DNA of 25,881 nt, taken from Spirochaetota bacterium. GTDB taxonomy: Bacteria; Spirochaetota; Spirochaetia; Treponematales; Breznakiellaceae. Made by a program: the position numbers and the translations under genes. Below are positions 6,984 to 14,559 of this stretch, piece by piece. The stretch lies in NCBI GenBank assembly GCA_023406985.1, contig JAEXTK010000244.1, positions 1 to 25,881 on the forward strand. The letters are read 5' to 3'. The number at the start of each line of letters is the position of its first letter. The stretch's first letter is position 1. The notes under the pieces were generated by a model. That model saw only the letters and a program-made list of their open reading frames with translations, was not told the origin of the DNA and did no database searches.

Positions 6984-7361
6984 CTAGCCGCGCGGCTCGG
7001 GCCCGCGTGGACGGTGCTTCCGCGGCAGGCCCGCGACGACCAGGTCGTAGGAATGGAGGACCATGCGCTCCACGAGCTCGTCGTCGAGTTCGCCGTCGAC
7101 GATCACCGTGTTCCAATGTTCCTTGTTCATGTGCCAGCCGCCGGTCACCGCGGCGGGGTAGGCGGCGCGGAGATCGTGGGCCAGGCCCGGCTCGCATTTG
7201 AGGTTGGCCCGGGGCGGCCTTCCCTCCACGTCGGCGAGGACGAATATCTTTCCGCGGCCCGCGGGTCCCACCCGGACGGTCATGGTCGTCCCGCCGAAGG
7301 GGAAGTCCAGGTACGCGCCGCCCAGGGCGAGGCAGAAGTCGCGGAGCCGCTCGATGGTCAT
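6984..7361 (-). CDS. MmcQ/YjbR family protein
   Basis: A 125-residue member of the MmcQ/YjbR family (CyaY-like fold, sometimes called DNA-binding). Diagnostic stretches are FPFGG near residue 21, NLKCEP at 53-58, the AYPAAVTGGWHMNKEHWNTV core (about 67-86), and the C-terminal HSYDLVVAGLP. The length is normal and the protein looks complete. The molecular role of the family is not settled. It begins 17 bases after kbl and ends directly against the DUF134 remnant, so it is probably transcribed from further upstream. A GGCGGG stretch before the ATG is only a weak ribosome binding site. Confidence 0.88.
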   Translation of the reverse strand: MTIERLRDFCLALGGAYLDFPFGGTTMTVRVGPAGRGKIFVLADVEGRPPRANLKCEPGLAHDLRAAYPAAVTGGWHMNKEHWNTVIVDGELDDELVERMVLHSYDLVVAGLPRKHRPRGPEPRG

Positions 7362-7378
7362 GATCCCGCCGCCCGCGC

Positions 7379-8566
7379 TCAGTCGATCGCGCCCAGCTCG
7401 CGGCCGACCAGGGCGAAGGCCGCGACGCAGCGGTCGATCATCGCGCCCGTGTGGGCGGCCGAAAGCTGGACGCGGATCCGCGCGGCGCCCATGGGCACCA
7501 CGGGATAGCTGAACGCGACCACGTAGATGCCCTCTTCCAAGAGGCGTTCGGCCATGCGGACCGCGAGCTTGGCGTCGCCGAGCATCACGGGGATGATGGG
7601 GTGCTCGCCTGGCCGGAGGCGGAAGCCCGCGGCCTCCATCCCGGCGCGGAAGCGTGCGGCGTTATCAGCGAGGCGGTCGCGGAGTTCGGTCGAGGCCGAG
7701 GCCAGCCGGAGGGCTTCCCGGGTACCGCCGACGATGGCGGGCGGGATGGTGTTGCTGAAGAGGTAGGGGCGCGCCTTCTGGCGCAGCCAATCGACGAGTT
7801 CCCGCCGGCCGGCGACGCAGCCGCCGGCCGCTCCGCCGAGGGCTTTGCCGAAGGGCGTGGTGATGAGGTCCACGCGCCCCATGACGCCGCGGTATTCGTG
7901 GGAGCCCCGGCCGGTCGCCCCGACGAAGCCCGTCGCGTGGCTGTCGTCCACGAGCACGAGCGCGTCGTACTTCTCGGCGAGGTCGCAGACGGAGGCGAGG
8001 TCGGCGATGTCGCCGTCCATGGAGAAGACGCCGTCCGTGGCGATGAGCCGGTACTTCGCCCCCGCCGCTTCCTGCAGTTTCCGCTCCAGGTCCGCCATGT
8101 CGAGGTGGGCGTAGATGGCGCGCTTCGCCTTGCAGAGCCTGACCCCGTCGATGATCGAGGCGTGGTTCAGGGCGTCGGTGAGGATGGCGCAATCGGCGTC
8201 CAGGAGGGCCTCGAAGACGCCGCCGTTCGCGTCGAAGCAGGAGGAGAACAGGATGGCGTCGTCGGTGCCGAGGAAGCGGGCCAGGTCCGCCTCCAGCAGC
8301 TTGTGCGGTTCCTGGGTACCGCAGATGAACCGTACGGAGGAGAGGCCGTAGCCCCATTCTTCCATGGCGCGGGAAGCGGCGGCGACGAGTTCGCTTCTCC
8401 CGGCGAGGCCGAGATAGTTGTTCGCGCAGAAGTTGAGGACCTTTTTTCCGGCCGCGGCCACGGAGGCGCCCTGCCGCGTCGTGAGGATTCGTTCGGTCTT
8501 GCGGAGCCCGTCTTCTTGGAGCGCCGCGAGCCGCGCGGCGATATCGCCCTTGATCGATCCGTACAT
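7379..8566 (-). CDS. kbl: glycine C-acetyltransferase (2-amino-3-ketobutyrate CoA ligase)
   Basis: A 395-residue alpha-oxoamine synthase that interconverts 2-amino-3-oxobutyrate plus CoA with glycine plus acetyl-CoA, in threonine catabolism. Motifs include NFCANNYLGLAG (45-56), NHASIIDG (134-141) with the PLP-stacking His136, DDSHATGF (207-214), and TPFGKALGGAAGG (237-249) with Lys241 as the PLP lysine. The family also holds KAS-like enzymes such as BioF, but the motif wording and length fit Kbl best. I chose the ATG at 8564-8566 over the GTG nine bases upstream because GGGAG at 8575-8579 lies at the proper distance from it and overlaps the GTG. No threonine dehydrogenase gene is adjacent in the window. 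Confidence 0.93.
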   Translation of the reverse strand: MYGSIKGDIAARLAALQEDGLRKTERILTTRQGASVAAAGKKVLNFCANNYLGLAGRSELVAAASRAMEEWGYGLSSVRFICGTQEPHKLLEADLARFLGTDDAILFSSCFDANGGVFEALLDADCAILTDALNHASIIDGVRLCKAKRAIYAHLDMADLERKLQEAAGAKYRLIATDGVFSMDGDIADLASVCDLAEKYDALVLVDDSHATGFVGATGRGSHEYRGVMGRVDLITTPFGKALGGAAGGCVAGRRELVDWLRQKARPYLFSNTIPPAIVGGTREALRLASASTELRDRLADNAARFRAGMEAAGFRLRPGEHPIIPVMLGDAKLAVRMAERLLEEGIYVVAFSYPVVPMGAARIRVQLSAAHTGAMIDRCVAAFALVGRELGAID

Positions 8567-8578
8567 TGGAATCACTCC

Positions 8579-10147
8579 CTAGAATAGAATTCCGAGGCTG
8601 AGGCCTCCGAAGAACCCGCTCCCGGCCTCTTCGGCGCGGAAGCCCGCGATGAGTCCGTACACGAGGGTCGAAGGAGGGGGGAAAAAGCGGTATTCGGCGC
8701 CGAGGAAAACCGGCCACGAGCCGGACTCCCCGAGATCCTTCGTCGTTCGGCCGGACAGGGCCGCGACGTAGGTGGGGGCGCGGCGGCCCGCCGCCGCGGC
8801 GAGGACGACGGTGACCCTCTCGTCCCAGAGGAGGCCGGGCGCGAGGCCGAGGAAGAAGCCGCGATCGCCGGCGGCGCCGAGCTCCACGGGGAAATCGAGC
8901 TGGGCGCCCTTCCCGATCGCGAAGGGCGTGGCCGCGCCGCCTTCGGAGATCCACGCGTACCGAAAGGCCAGGCCGGCGGAGTAGGGGCGCTCCTCATCGG
9001 CCCTGAACAGGGCGCGGCGGACGGAGGCGGCGAAGGCGGAAACGGCATCCGCGCTGGAAGAAGCGATGAGGTTCGCCGCGGCGCCCGCTTCCCAGCCCTC
9101 GGCGGGCACGAAGCGGAAACCGAGGGCGTAGGGCGGCGCGTCCCCGGCGGCGCCGACGTAGGATTCGCCGAAGAGGAGGCTGCCCTCGATCTGGAACGAA
9201 GACGCGGGCAGCGCGCGCGCCTGGGGCGCGTAGAAGGCTCCCGCCACCGACGACCCGACGGCCGCGGGGCGAACCGCGACCGACGAGTCCAGGACGACCG
9301 TGAGCCGCTTCACTTCGACGGCCGGCTGAGCTCCCGCGGGAGGCGTCGATACGGCGCGGACGACCGCCTCGTATTCCCCGTCGCGGAGCGGCCTGCCCGC
9401 CGCGTCGCGCCCATCCCAGGTGAGCGCCTGGTCCCAGGCGACGAAGGGCCCGAGTTCACGGGAGAAGACTTCTTCCCCGTCTTTCGCCGCGACGGTGAGC
9501 CGTCCCGAGCCCGGTCCGCTCACCTTGAACGCGAACTCGGTGGAGCCGAGCCGGCCGGCGTCCAAGGGGTTGAAGCGCCGCCGCGAGGAGCCGAAGTCGG
9601 AAACGGAGAATTCGGCGGGGCGGAGTTCGAGTACCACCCGCACGACGTCGTCGGCGCCGACGCGGACCGTCCGGACCGCGTCCTGCCAGCCGAAGGAACG
9701 GGCGCGCACCGAATGGATGCCGGCGCTCACCGTGAGGACGCCGCTTTCGCGTCGCGCCTCGTCGATGAATATCGCGGGATCGAAGGGCGCGGCCGCGGAT
9801 TCCAGGCTCCCCTCGACGGGACGGACCGAGACGTCGATCTTCCCCGTCAGCTCGCGCAGTTCCAGGGAGAGCGACAGCCGCCCCGTCTCCCTGACGAGGA
9901 TCGTCTCCTGCCGCGGCCTGAAACCGTCTTTCTCCACCAGCAGGCTGTGGGGTCCGGGGCGCAGGTCGATGATGCGGAGGGGCGTCCGGCCCTTGCGGAT
10001 GCCGTCGATGAAGACATCGGCGCCGACGGGTTCGGTTTCGATGCTCACGCCGGTCCCCTCGCTTTCCTCGACCTTGTCGGGGACGGCGAAGGCAAACGCG
10101 GCGACCGCGCAGAGGAGGCTCACGATGAGGATCGACCGGACTCGCAT
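8579..10147 (-). CDS. PEGA-domain envelope protein with C-terminal barrel-like region
   Basis: A 522-residue exported protein. Residues 1-21 are a signal peptide (hydrophobic core then AFAFA before VPDK). A PEGA domain follows at about 33-80 (SIETEPVGADVFIDG ... GPHSLLVEKDGF), a putative carbohydrate- or wall-associated repeat of surface-layer proteins. A second beta domain leads to a FlgD-like Ig segment with LTWDGRDAAG and LRDGEYE (242-260). From about 305 the sequence alternates Gly/aromatic/small residues and ends in Phe, like an outer-membrane barrel. I infer an outer-membrane location. The start could be the GTG nine bases upstream; the ATG at 10145-10147 fits a leaderless mRNA from the TATAGT box. 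kbl starts 12 bases after the stop. Confidence 0.8.
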   Translation of the reverse strand: MRVRSILIVSLLCAVAAFAFAVPDKVEESEGTGVSIETEPVGADVFIDGIRKGRTPLRIIDLRPGPHSLLVEKDGFRPRQETILVRETGRLSLSLELRELTGKIDVSVRPVEGSLESAAAPFDPAIFIDEARRESGVLTVSAGIHSVRARSFGWQDAVRTVRVGADDVVRVVLELRPAEFSVSDFGSSRRRFNPLDAGRLGSTEFAFKVSGPGSGRLTVAAKDGEEVFSRELGPFVAWDQALTWDGRDAAGRPLRDGEYEAVVRAVSTPPAGAQPAVEVKRLTVVLDSSVAVRPAAVGSSVAGAFYAPQARALPASSFQIEGSLLFGESYVGAAGDAPPYALGFRFVPAEGWEAGAAANLIASSSADAVSAFAASVRRALFRADEERPYSAGLAFRYAWISEGGAATPFAIGKGAQLDFPVELGAAGDRGFFLGLAPGLLWDERVTVVLAAAAGRRAPTYVAALSGRTTKDLGESGSWPVFLGAEYRFFPPPSTLVYGLIAGFRAEEAGSGFFGGLSLGILF

Positions 10148-10239
10148 GAGGGCCACTATACCCCCAAACGTCCAAAAAGTGCATTCCCCGTTCCTGCAAA
10201 CTATACTTGTTATGAGATCGAAGAAACTCTGGAGGATGT
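10148..10239. promoter_or_regulatory. divergent promoter region between PEGA gene and mcp
   Basis: On the plus strand a TATACT (10202-10207) suits a -10 box for the chemotaxis gene, giving a leader of about 26 nt that includes GGAGG; its -35 region is weak. On the minus strand TATAGT (10155-10160) lies only seven bases before the ATG of the PEGA gene, with TGCACT 17 bases further upstream as a poor -35 box. If used, the PEGA mRNA would be leaderless. Confidence 0.4.
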
Positions 10240-12054
10240 ATGGAACAGGAACGGAGAGGAGTCTCCATCGGCGGGAAGTTGATCGCCGGTTATCTCGCGA
10301 TGGTGCTCTTCATGGTCGGCATAGCCGTCACCGGCTATACCAACATGGCGGTCCTCCGAGCTCGCCTCAGGGACATGCACGAAGTGAAGCTTCCTTCCAT
10401 CGACAATCTCGATCAGTCCGACCGGGATCTCCAGCAATTGCTCGTGGCGGAGCGTTCCCTACTCTCCTTGAGCGCCGACGATCCGAAGGTCAAGGACCTG
10501 CTCGCCGCCTATGAGGAGAACGCCCAACAGTCCAAGGATCGCGCCGCCGCGTTCATCGCGCTCTCCGACGGAACGGAGGAAAAGGCCCTGTATGAGGCGT
10601 ATCTCGCCGAGCGGGCGAAGTGGGAGGCTTCCTCGCGCGAGGTGCTGCGCCTCGCCGCCTCTCAGGCGATGGAAGACCGCATGGCCGCGATCGAGCGGTC
10701 GTTCGGGGCCGCGGCGGAGGGTTTCGGCAAGACGCGCGAGTACCTCAACCAGCTCGAGGAGTTGACGCTCGAGAAGGCTGCGGCCGAGACGGTCGCCGCG
10801 AACGAGGCCTTCGTCCGCTCGGTGATCGTCCTCGTGCTCATTTCCCTCTTCACCGTCGCCCTGGCCCTCGTGGTGGGGCTCACGCTCTCCAATCGGATCC
10901 GGAGCGCGCTCGCTGCCGCGGTTTCCTTCGCCGACGGCATCGCGTCCGGCGATCTGACCGGACGCCTCTCCGGCGAGCTCGTCACGCGCGGCGACGAACT
11001 CGGCCGGCTCGCGCGGAGCCTGGACTCCATGAACCGGCGCCTCGCCTCGATCGTCGGTTCGATCGACGGCGCCGCGTACAGCATCAACGAGGAGGCGGGG
11101 CAAGTCGCCGCTTCGGCCCAGGCGGTCAGCCAAGGCGCGACCGAACAGGCGGCGAGCGTGGAGGAAATCTCCTCCTCCATGGAGCAGATGGTATCCAACA
11201 TCCAGCAGAACGCCGACAACGCCGTGGAGACGGGACGCATTTCCGGTTCGGCCGCGGAGGAAGGTTCGAAGGGCGGCGAGTCGGTCGCCCAGACCGTCCA
11301 CGCCATGAAGGAGATATCCAACAAGATCGCGATCATCGACGAGATCGCCCGCAACACCAACCTCTTGGCGCTCAACGCCGCCATAGAGGCCGCGCGCGCC
11401 GGCGAATTCGGCAAGGGCTTCGCGGTGGTCGCGAGCGAGGTCCGCAAGCTCGCGGAGCGCAGCCAGCTTTCGGCGGGCGAGATCACCGATCTCTCGGCCA
11501 AGAGCGTATCCGTGGCGGAGGAGGCGGGCCGCATCATCGACCGTATCGTGCCCGACATCCGCAAGACGAACGAGCTGGTGCAGGAGATCGTCGCTTCGGG
11601 CCGGGAACAGGAATCGGGCGCGTCCCAGATGAATTCGGCGGTCCTGCAGCTGGACCAAGTCATCCAACAGAACGCCTCCGCGGCGGAGGAGCTTTCCGCC
11701 ATGGCGGCGAACCTCGCCTCCCAGTCGGCTGCCATGCGCGACACGATCGGCTTCTTCAAGGTCTCCTCCGAAGCCGGGGTCGGAAAGATCCCCATGGAGG
11801 CGACCGCCGCGGAACGCGCCGCGAAGGAATGGGCGCGGACGCCCGCGCCGAAAGCCCTGCCGCGGGAGACGTCCAAACCGGCCGCGCGGCCTGGCCGACG
11901 GCACGCCGAAGCGGGGGCGTCGTCCGACGCGGCCTCATCCTCGGGCGTGGCCGCGACGTCGGTTGCGGGCCAAAAAAAAGGCGGGGGCGCGAAGCCCCCG
12001 CTCGGCATCATGCCCGCTGAACGGGCTTCGGATGCCGACTTCGAAGAGTTTTAG
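10240..12054 (+). CDS. methyl-accepting chemotaxis protein
   Basis: A 604-residue transmembrane chemoreceptor. TM1 is at about 13-33, an all-helical periplasmic domain of the four-helix-bundle kind at 35-190, TM2 at about 192-217, a HAMP domain to about 270, then the coiled-coil signalling domain. The highly conserved hairpin tip, EIARNTNLLALNAAIEAARAG in meaning, spans 368-388 and continues through GFAVVASEVRKLAERS (393-408); it binds CheA and CheW. A long low-complexity linker leads to the C terminus DFEEF, which resembles the NWETF-type CheR/CheB tether. The ligand is unknown. GGAGG precedes the ATG by seven bases. Its last four bases overlap the end of the convergent ferritin gene, and its linker codons contain the ferritin terminator. 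Confidence 0.95.
   Translation: MEQERRGVSIGGKLIAGYLAMVLFMVGIAVTGYTNMAVLRARLRDMHEVKLPSIDNLDQSDRDLQQLLVAERSLLSLSADDPKVKDLLAAYEENAQQSKDRAAAFIALSDGTEEKALYEAYLAERAKWEASSREVLRLAASQAMEDRMAAIERSFGAAAEGFGKTREYLNQLEELTLEKAAAETVAANEAFVRSVIVLVLISLFTVALALVVGLTLSNRIRSALAAAVSFADGIASGDLTGRLSGELVTRGDELGRLARSLDSMNRRLASIVGSIDGAAYSINEEAGQVAASAQAVSQGATEQAASVEEISSSMEQMVSNIQQNADNAVETGRISGSAAEEGSKGGESVAQTVHAMKEISNKIAIIDEIARNTNLLALNAAIEAARAGEFGKGFAVVASEVRKLAERSQLSAGEITDLSAKSVSVAEEAGRIIDRIVPDIRKTNELVQEIVASGREQESGASQMNSAVLQLDQVIQQNASAAEELSAMAANLASQSAAMRDTIGFFKVSSEAGVGKIPMEATAAERAAKEWARTPAPKALPRETSKPAARPGRRHAEAGASSDAASSSGVAATSVAGQKKGGGAKPPLGIMPAERASDADFEEF
11972..12001 (-). terminator. intrinsic terminator of ferritin, inside mcp codons
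   Basis: On the minus strand GCGGGGGC (11994-12001) pairs perfectly with GCCCCCGC (11981-11988) across a five-base loop, and then CC/T8 follows (11972-11979). This is a strong rho-independent terminator about 50 bases after the ferritin stop codon. It lies wholly within the C-terminal linker codons of the convergent chemotaxis gene, which read Gln-Lys-Lys-Gly-Gly-Gly-Ala-Lys-Pro-Pro. Confidence 0.85.
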
Positions 12055-12584
12055 TCCTCTCCGCCGACGCCGCCCGAGAAATCGGACTGCACGCCGAGTT
12101 TCCGGGCGCCGAGCTGGCCGTCCAGGATGTAGAGCCCCGGGCCGTTCTCGCCGACGAGGGCGAGGCGGCCGAGGATCTCGTTGTCGTTCTTTTCCTCTTC
12201 GACCTGCTCGTTCACGTACCACTGGTTGAACGCGTAGGTCGCGTGGTCCTTCTCCTGCTGCGCGAGTTCCGCGATGTCGTGGATGTTCTTGGTGACCGTC
12301 TTCTCGTGCTCCAAGGTCTTTTCGAACATCTCCTTCACCGAGGCCCAGGACTTCGGGGGCTCCTTGATGGCCGCGAGCTTGGGCTCCGCCCCCTGGTCCA
12401 GCAGGTAGTTGTAGAATTTCATCGCGTGGAACATTTCCTCGTGGTATTGGATCATGAACCACTTGGCGAAGCCGGCGAGGTTCTTGGTGGAACAGTGGGC
12501 CGACATGGCCATGTAGAGGTACGCGGAGTACATCTCGTTGTTGATTTGGCGATTGATGGTTTCCGCCATCTTTTGGCTGATCAT
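12051..12584 (-). CDS. ftnA: non-haem ferritin
   Basis: A 177-residue bacterial ferritin of FtnA type, which oxidises Fe(II) and stores it as a mineral core in a 24-subunit cytoplasmic shell. The ferroxidase ligands fall at the same numbers as in E. coli FtnA: Glu17, Tyr24, Glu50, His53, Glu94, Gln127 and Glu130. The last 20 residues form a Gly/Asp-rich tail beyond the usual fold. AGGAG lies seven bases before the ATG. It is monocistronic, with its own promoter and a strong terminator located in the convergent chemotaxis gene. The AT-rich palindrome at the promoter could be a site for an iron or peroxide regulator, which would suit the function, but this is not shown. Confidence 0.95.
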   Translation of the reverse strand: MISQKMAETINRQINNEMYSAYLYMAMSAHCSTKNLAGFAKWFMIQYHEEMFHAMKFYNYLLDQGAEPKLAAIKEPPKSWASVKEMFEKTLEHEKTVTKNIHDIAELAQQEKDHATYAFNQWYVNEQVEEEKNDNEILGRLALVGENGPGLYILDGQLGARKLGVQSDFSGGVGGED

Positions 12585-12635
12585 AGTGGGCTCCTTGGAT
12601 TCGTTGTTTGTGGGGTGCCGATCGGCCCCCTCTCA

Positions 12636-12664
12636 AGTATAGGGGGGCGCACTCGGTAAGGCAA
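12636..12664 (-). promoter_or_regulatory. sigma70-type promoter of ferritin
   Basis: TTGCCT (12659-12664, minus strand) is 17 bases from TATACT (12636-12641), giving a start near 12629 and a leader of about 45 nt with a GGCC/GGCC-type hairpin around 12612-12632 and AGGAG before the ATG. Confidence 0.65.
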
Positions 12665-12672
12665 TAATTATT
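12663..12672. promoter_or_regulatory. AT palindrome at ferritin -35, possible operator
   Basis: AATAATTATT is a perfect 10-bp palindrome in otherwise very GC-rich DNA. It abuts the -35 box of the ferritin promoter and spans the stop codon of radC. Fur and PerR boxes are AT-rich palindromes of this sort, but the match to either full consensus is incomplete. Confidence 0.3.
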
Positions 12673-13402
12673 CCGAGTTAAGTTTTCCCGCCTGGAGGAA
12701 ACTGAAGTAACCGCCCTCAGTGAAGATGAGGTGGTCGAGGAGGGCTATCCCGAGAAGGTCCCCTGCCGTCTTCAGCCTGATCGTGATCTCCTCGTCCTCG
12801 GGGGAGGGGGCGAGACGCCCCGAAGGATGGTTGTGCGCGACGACGACGGCGCTCGCCCGGTCCACGAGCGGGTCGGCGAATACTTCCCGCGGGTGGACGA
12901 TGGTCCTGTTCACGAGCCCGACCGTCACGACGCGGACGCCGATGACTTCATGGGCGCCGTTGAGCGAGATGCAGACGAAACATTCCTGCCTGCGGTCCGC
13001 GAGGTGGCGGACGAGGGGGTAGGCGTCGGCGGGGTTCGCGATGCGTTTCCCGCACGGCCCCCAGCGCCGCCGGCCGAATTCCAGCATGGCGGCGACGGCG
13101 CAGGCCTTGGCCTCGCCGAGTCCGGAGAGCCGGGAGAGGTCCTGCACCGAGGGGATGGCGGCCTCGGCGTCCAGTCGTTCCGACAATTCGGTCGACAATT
13201 GCGCGACGCCTTTGCCGCGGATGCCCGAATTGAGGACGACGGCGAGGAGCTCCCGATCCGAGAGCGCGGAGGGGCCGTAGGCGGAGAGCCGTTCCCGCGG
13301 CCGCTCCGGTGCGGGTATATCGAGGGGACTCGCGTAGGATTTTCCGGGCGAGAAGCCGTCGGCCGCTTCGGTCGTGGTGTCGTAGCGAATTTGCGCTTCC
13401 AT
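12668..13402 (-). CDS. radC: RadC-family JAB/MPN-domain protein
   Basis: A 244-residue RadC protein. Residues 35-110 contain the N-terminal helix-hairpin-helix region (LSRLSGLGEAKA at 89-100), and the C-terminal half is the JAB-type metalloprotease fold with HNHPSG (190-195) and PSPED (199-203) as the zinc-binding signature. The earlier link of RadC to recombinational repair is not well supported, and its function remains open. I used the ATG at 13400-13402; the frame allows an upstream start at 13438, but that adds only a basic stretch (KRPPRRGRKR) and would run into the promoter region of the divergent gene. The upstream ribosome binding site is weak. Confidence 0.92.
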   Translation of the reverse strand: MEAQIRYDTTTEAADGFSPGKSYASPLDIPAPERPRERLSAYGPSALSDRELLAVVLNSGIRGKGVAQLSTELSERLDAEAAIPSVQDLSRLSGLGEAKACAVAAMLEFGRRRWGPCGKRIANPADAYPLVRHLADRRQECFVCISLNGAHEVIGVRVVTVGLVNRTIVHPREVFADPLVDRASAVVVAHNHPSGRLAPSPEDEEITIRLKTAGDLLGIALLDHLIFTEGGYFSFLQAGKLNSE

Positions 13403-13433
13403 GCACCGCTTACGGCCCCGGCGCGGCGGACGC

Positions 13434-13463
13434 TTCAAGGCGGACCTCGATTTCTCCGATTAT
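13434..13463 (+). promoter_or_regulatory. weak promoter candidate for the glucosaminidase lipoprotein
   Basis: TTCAAG (13434-13439) and GATTAT (13458-13463) are 18 bases apart. The -10 box ends seven bases before the ATG, so any start would be at or next to the start codon (leaderless). Only 3 of 6 bases match at -35. Confidence 0.3.
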
Positions 13464-13469
13464 GGGAAC

Positions 13470-14114
13470 ATGTGGACCAGACTTTCGACGTTCCGTATCC
13501 TTCCGGCGACGATCGGCCTCGCGCTGCTCGCCTCGGTCGTTTCCTGCGCGGGGGCTCCTCCCGCCCGCCCTTCGCCGAGCGAGCCGATTGAACGGCCGAC
13601 GCGGCCCGAGCGGCCCGAGCGGATCATGGGGAAGGGCGCGGTGGACGCTTCCCGCCTCGCAGCCTTCCTCATCGCCGCCAATCCCGCGGCCGATCAGGCC
13701 GACGCGCGGCTCCTCGCCGCCCTGTACGTGGAAGAGGCCGCGGCCGAGGGGGTGGCGCACGACGTCGCGTTCGCGCAGATGTGCCTGGAGACGGGCTTCC
13801 TCCGCTTCGGCAACCTCGTGACGCGCGACATGAACAACTTCTGCGGCCTCGGTTCCATCGGTCCGGGAAAACCGGGCGAACGGTTCCCCTCCGCGCGCAT
13901 CGGCGTCCGCGCCCACGTGCAGCATCTCAAGGGCTACGCCACCGACGCGGAACTGAACGGCGAACTCGTGGATCCGCGCTACCGCTGGATCAAATACGGA
14001 ACCGCCCCGACCGTGCACGGCCTGGCGGGGAGTTGGGCCGCGGACAAGGAGTACGGCAACAAGCTGGCGGCCATCCTGGACCGCCTGTACGCCTTCGCGT
14101 TCGAGAAGGGCTGA
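13470..14114 (+). CDS. glucosaminidase-family lipoprotein
   Basis: A 214-residue protein with an N-terminal lipoprotein signal (hydrophobic 11-25, VVSC lipobox, lipidated Cys26), a Pro/Arg/Glu-rich linker to about 52, and a glucosaminidase domain (mannosyl-glycoprotein endo-beta-N-acetylglucosaminidase type, lysozyme-like fold). The active-site region is CLETGFLRFGN (105-115), with Glu107 the probable catalytic acid, followed by NNFCGLGS (122-129), a hallmark of the family. It probably cleaves peptidoglycan glycan strands from the membrane side. The frame is open further upstream, but the ATG at 13470 gives a clean signal peptide. No Shine-Dalgarno sequence precedes it. It converges with the CoA-binding gene, two bases apart. 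Confidence 0.88.
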   Translation: MWTRLSTFRILPATIGLALLASVVSCAGAPPARPSPSEPIERPTRPERPERIMGKGAVDASRLAAFLIAANPAADQADARLLAALYVEEAAAEGVAHDVAFAQMCLETGFLRFGNLVTRDMNNFCGLGSIGPGKPGERFPSARIGVRAHVQHLKGYATDAELNGELVDPRYRWIKYGTAPTVHGLAGSWAADKEYGNKLAAILDRLYAFAFEKG

Positions 14115-14116
14115 CG

Positions 14117-14491
14117 CTAGAAACGGCCGGTCGCGAGGAGGACGAGGGTGCAGGCATGCATCCAGGGCGTGCCCGCCTCGTCGAGCCGGCGCTCCAGCGC
14201 GGGGTTCTCGGCCCCCGGGTTGAGCACGACGCGGCGCGGGGCGAGGGCCACGATCTCCTCGGCGAGGGGGGTCGACCGTTGGGGCGAAAGGTAGATCGTC
14301 AGCGTGTCCACGGGCCCCTCGACCTCGGAGAGCCGGCCCCGCGCGGGAACGCCGAGCAGCTCGCGGAGGCGCGGATTCACCGGCACCGCCTTGAACCCCT
14401 GCTCCAGGAGTTTCTGGGTAGCCTTGAACGAGTACCGTTCGATATCGTCGCTCGCTCCGAGTACGACTACCGTCCTGTCCTTCGCATGCAT
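14117..14491 (-). CDS. CoA-binding domain protein (YccU-like)
   Basis: A 124-residue single-domain Rossmann protein of the CoA_binding_2 family. It begins with VVVLGAS (8-14), the nucleotide loop, then the expected GFKAVPVNP (32-40), and ends in the VVLNPGAENP segment (about 88-97). Small proteins of this kind bind CoA or acyl-CoA; their physiological role is mostly unknown. The ATG has a strong AAGGAGG nine bases upstream. It is convergent with the glucosaminidase gene and appears monocistronic. Confidence 0.9.
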   Translation of the reverse strand: MHAKDRTVVVLGASDDIERYSFKATQKLLEQGFKAVPVNPRLRELLGVPARGRLSEVEGPVDTLTIYLSPQRSTPLAEEIVALAPRRVVLNPGAENPALERRLDEAGTPWMHACTLVLLATGRF

Positions 14492-14546
14492 GAGGGCCGG
14501 CCTCCTTTCTTGGTGAGCGCGCGTAGCGGCGGGCGCCCATTCGCGG

Positions 14547-14559
14547 TATAAATATAGAC
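14547..14559 (+). promoter_or_regulatory. -10-like box adjacent to start codon
   Basis: TATAAA (14547-14552) and an overlapping TATAGA (14553-14558) are the only AT-rich bases here and directly precede the ATG at 14560. No -35 box stands out. With no Shine-Dalgarno sequence, a leaderless mRNA is the simplest reading. Confidence 0.4.

Noticed and set aside
6802..7197. 257-residue single gene covering the NifX-like protein and everything upstream in frame
   Set aside because: The first part lies inside the MmcQ/YjbR gene in another frame. Only the DUF134 fragment and NifX-like part have homology, and the latter has its own ribosome binding site.
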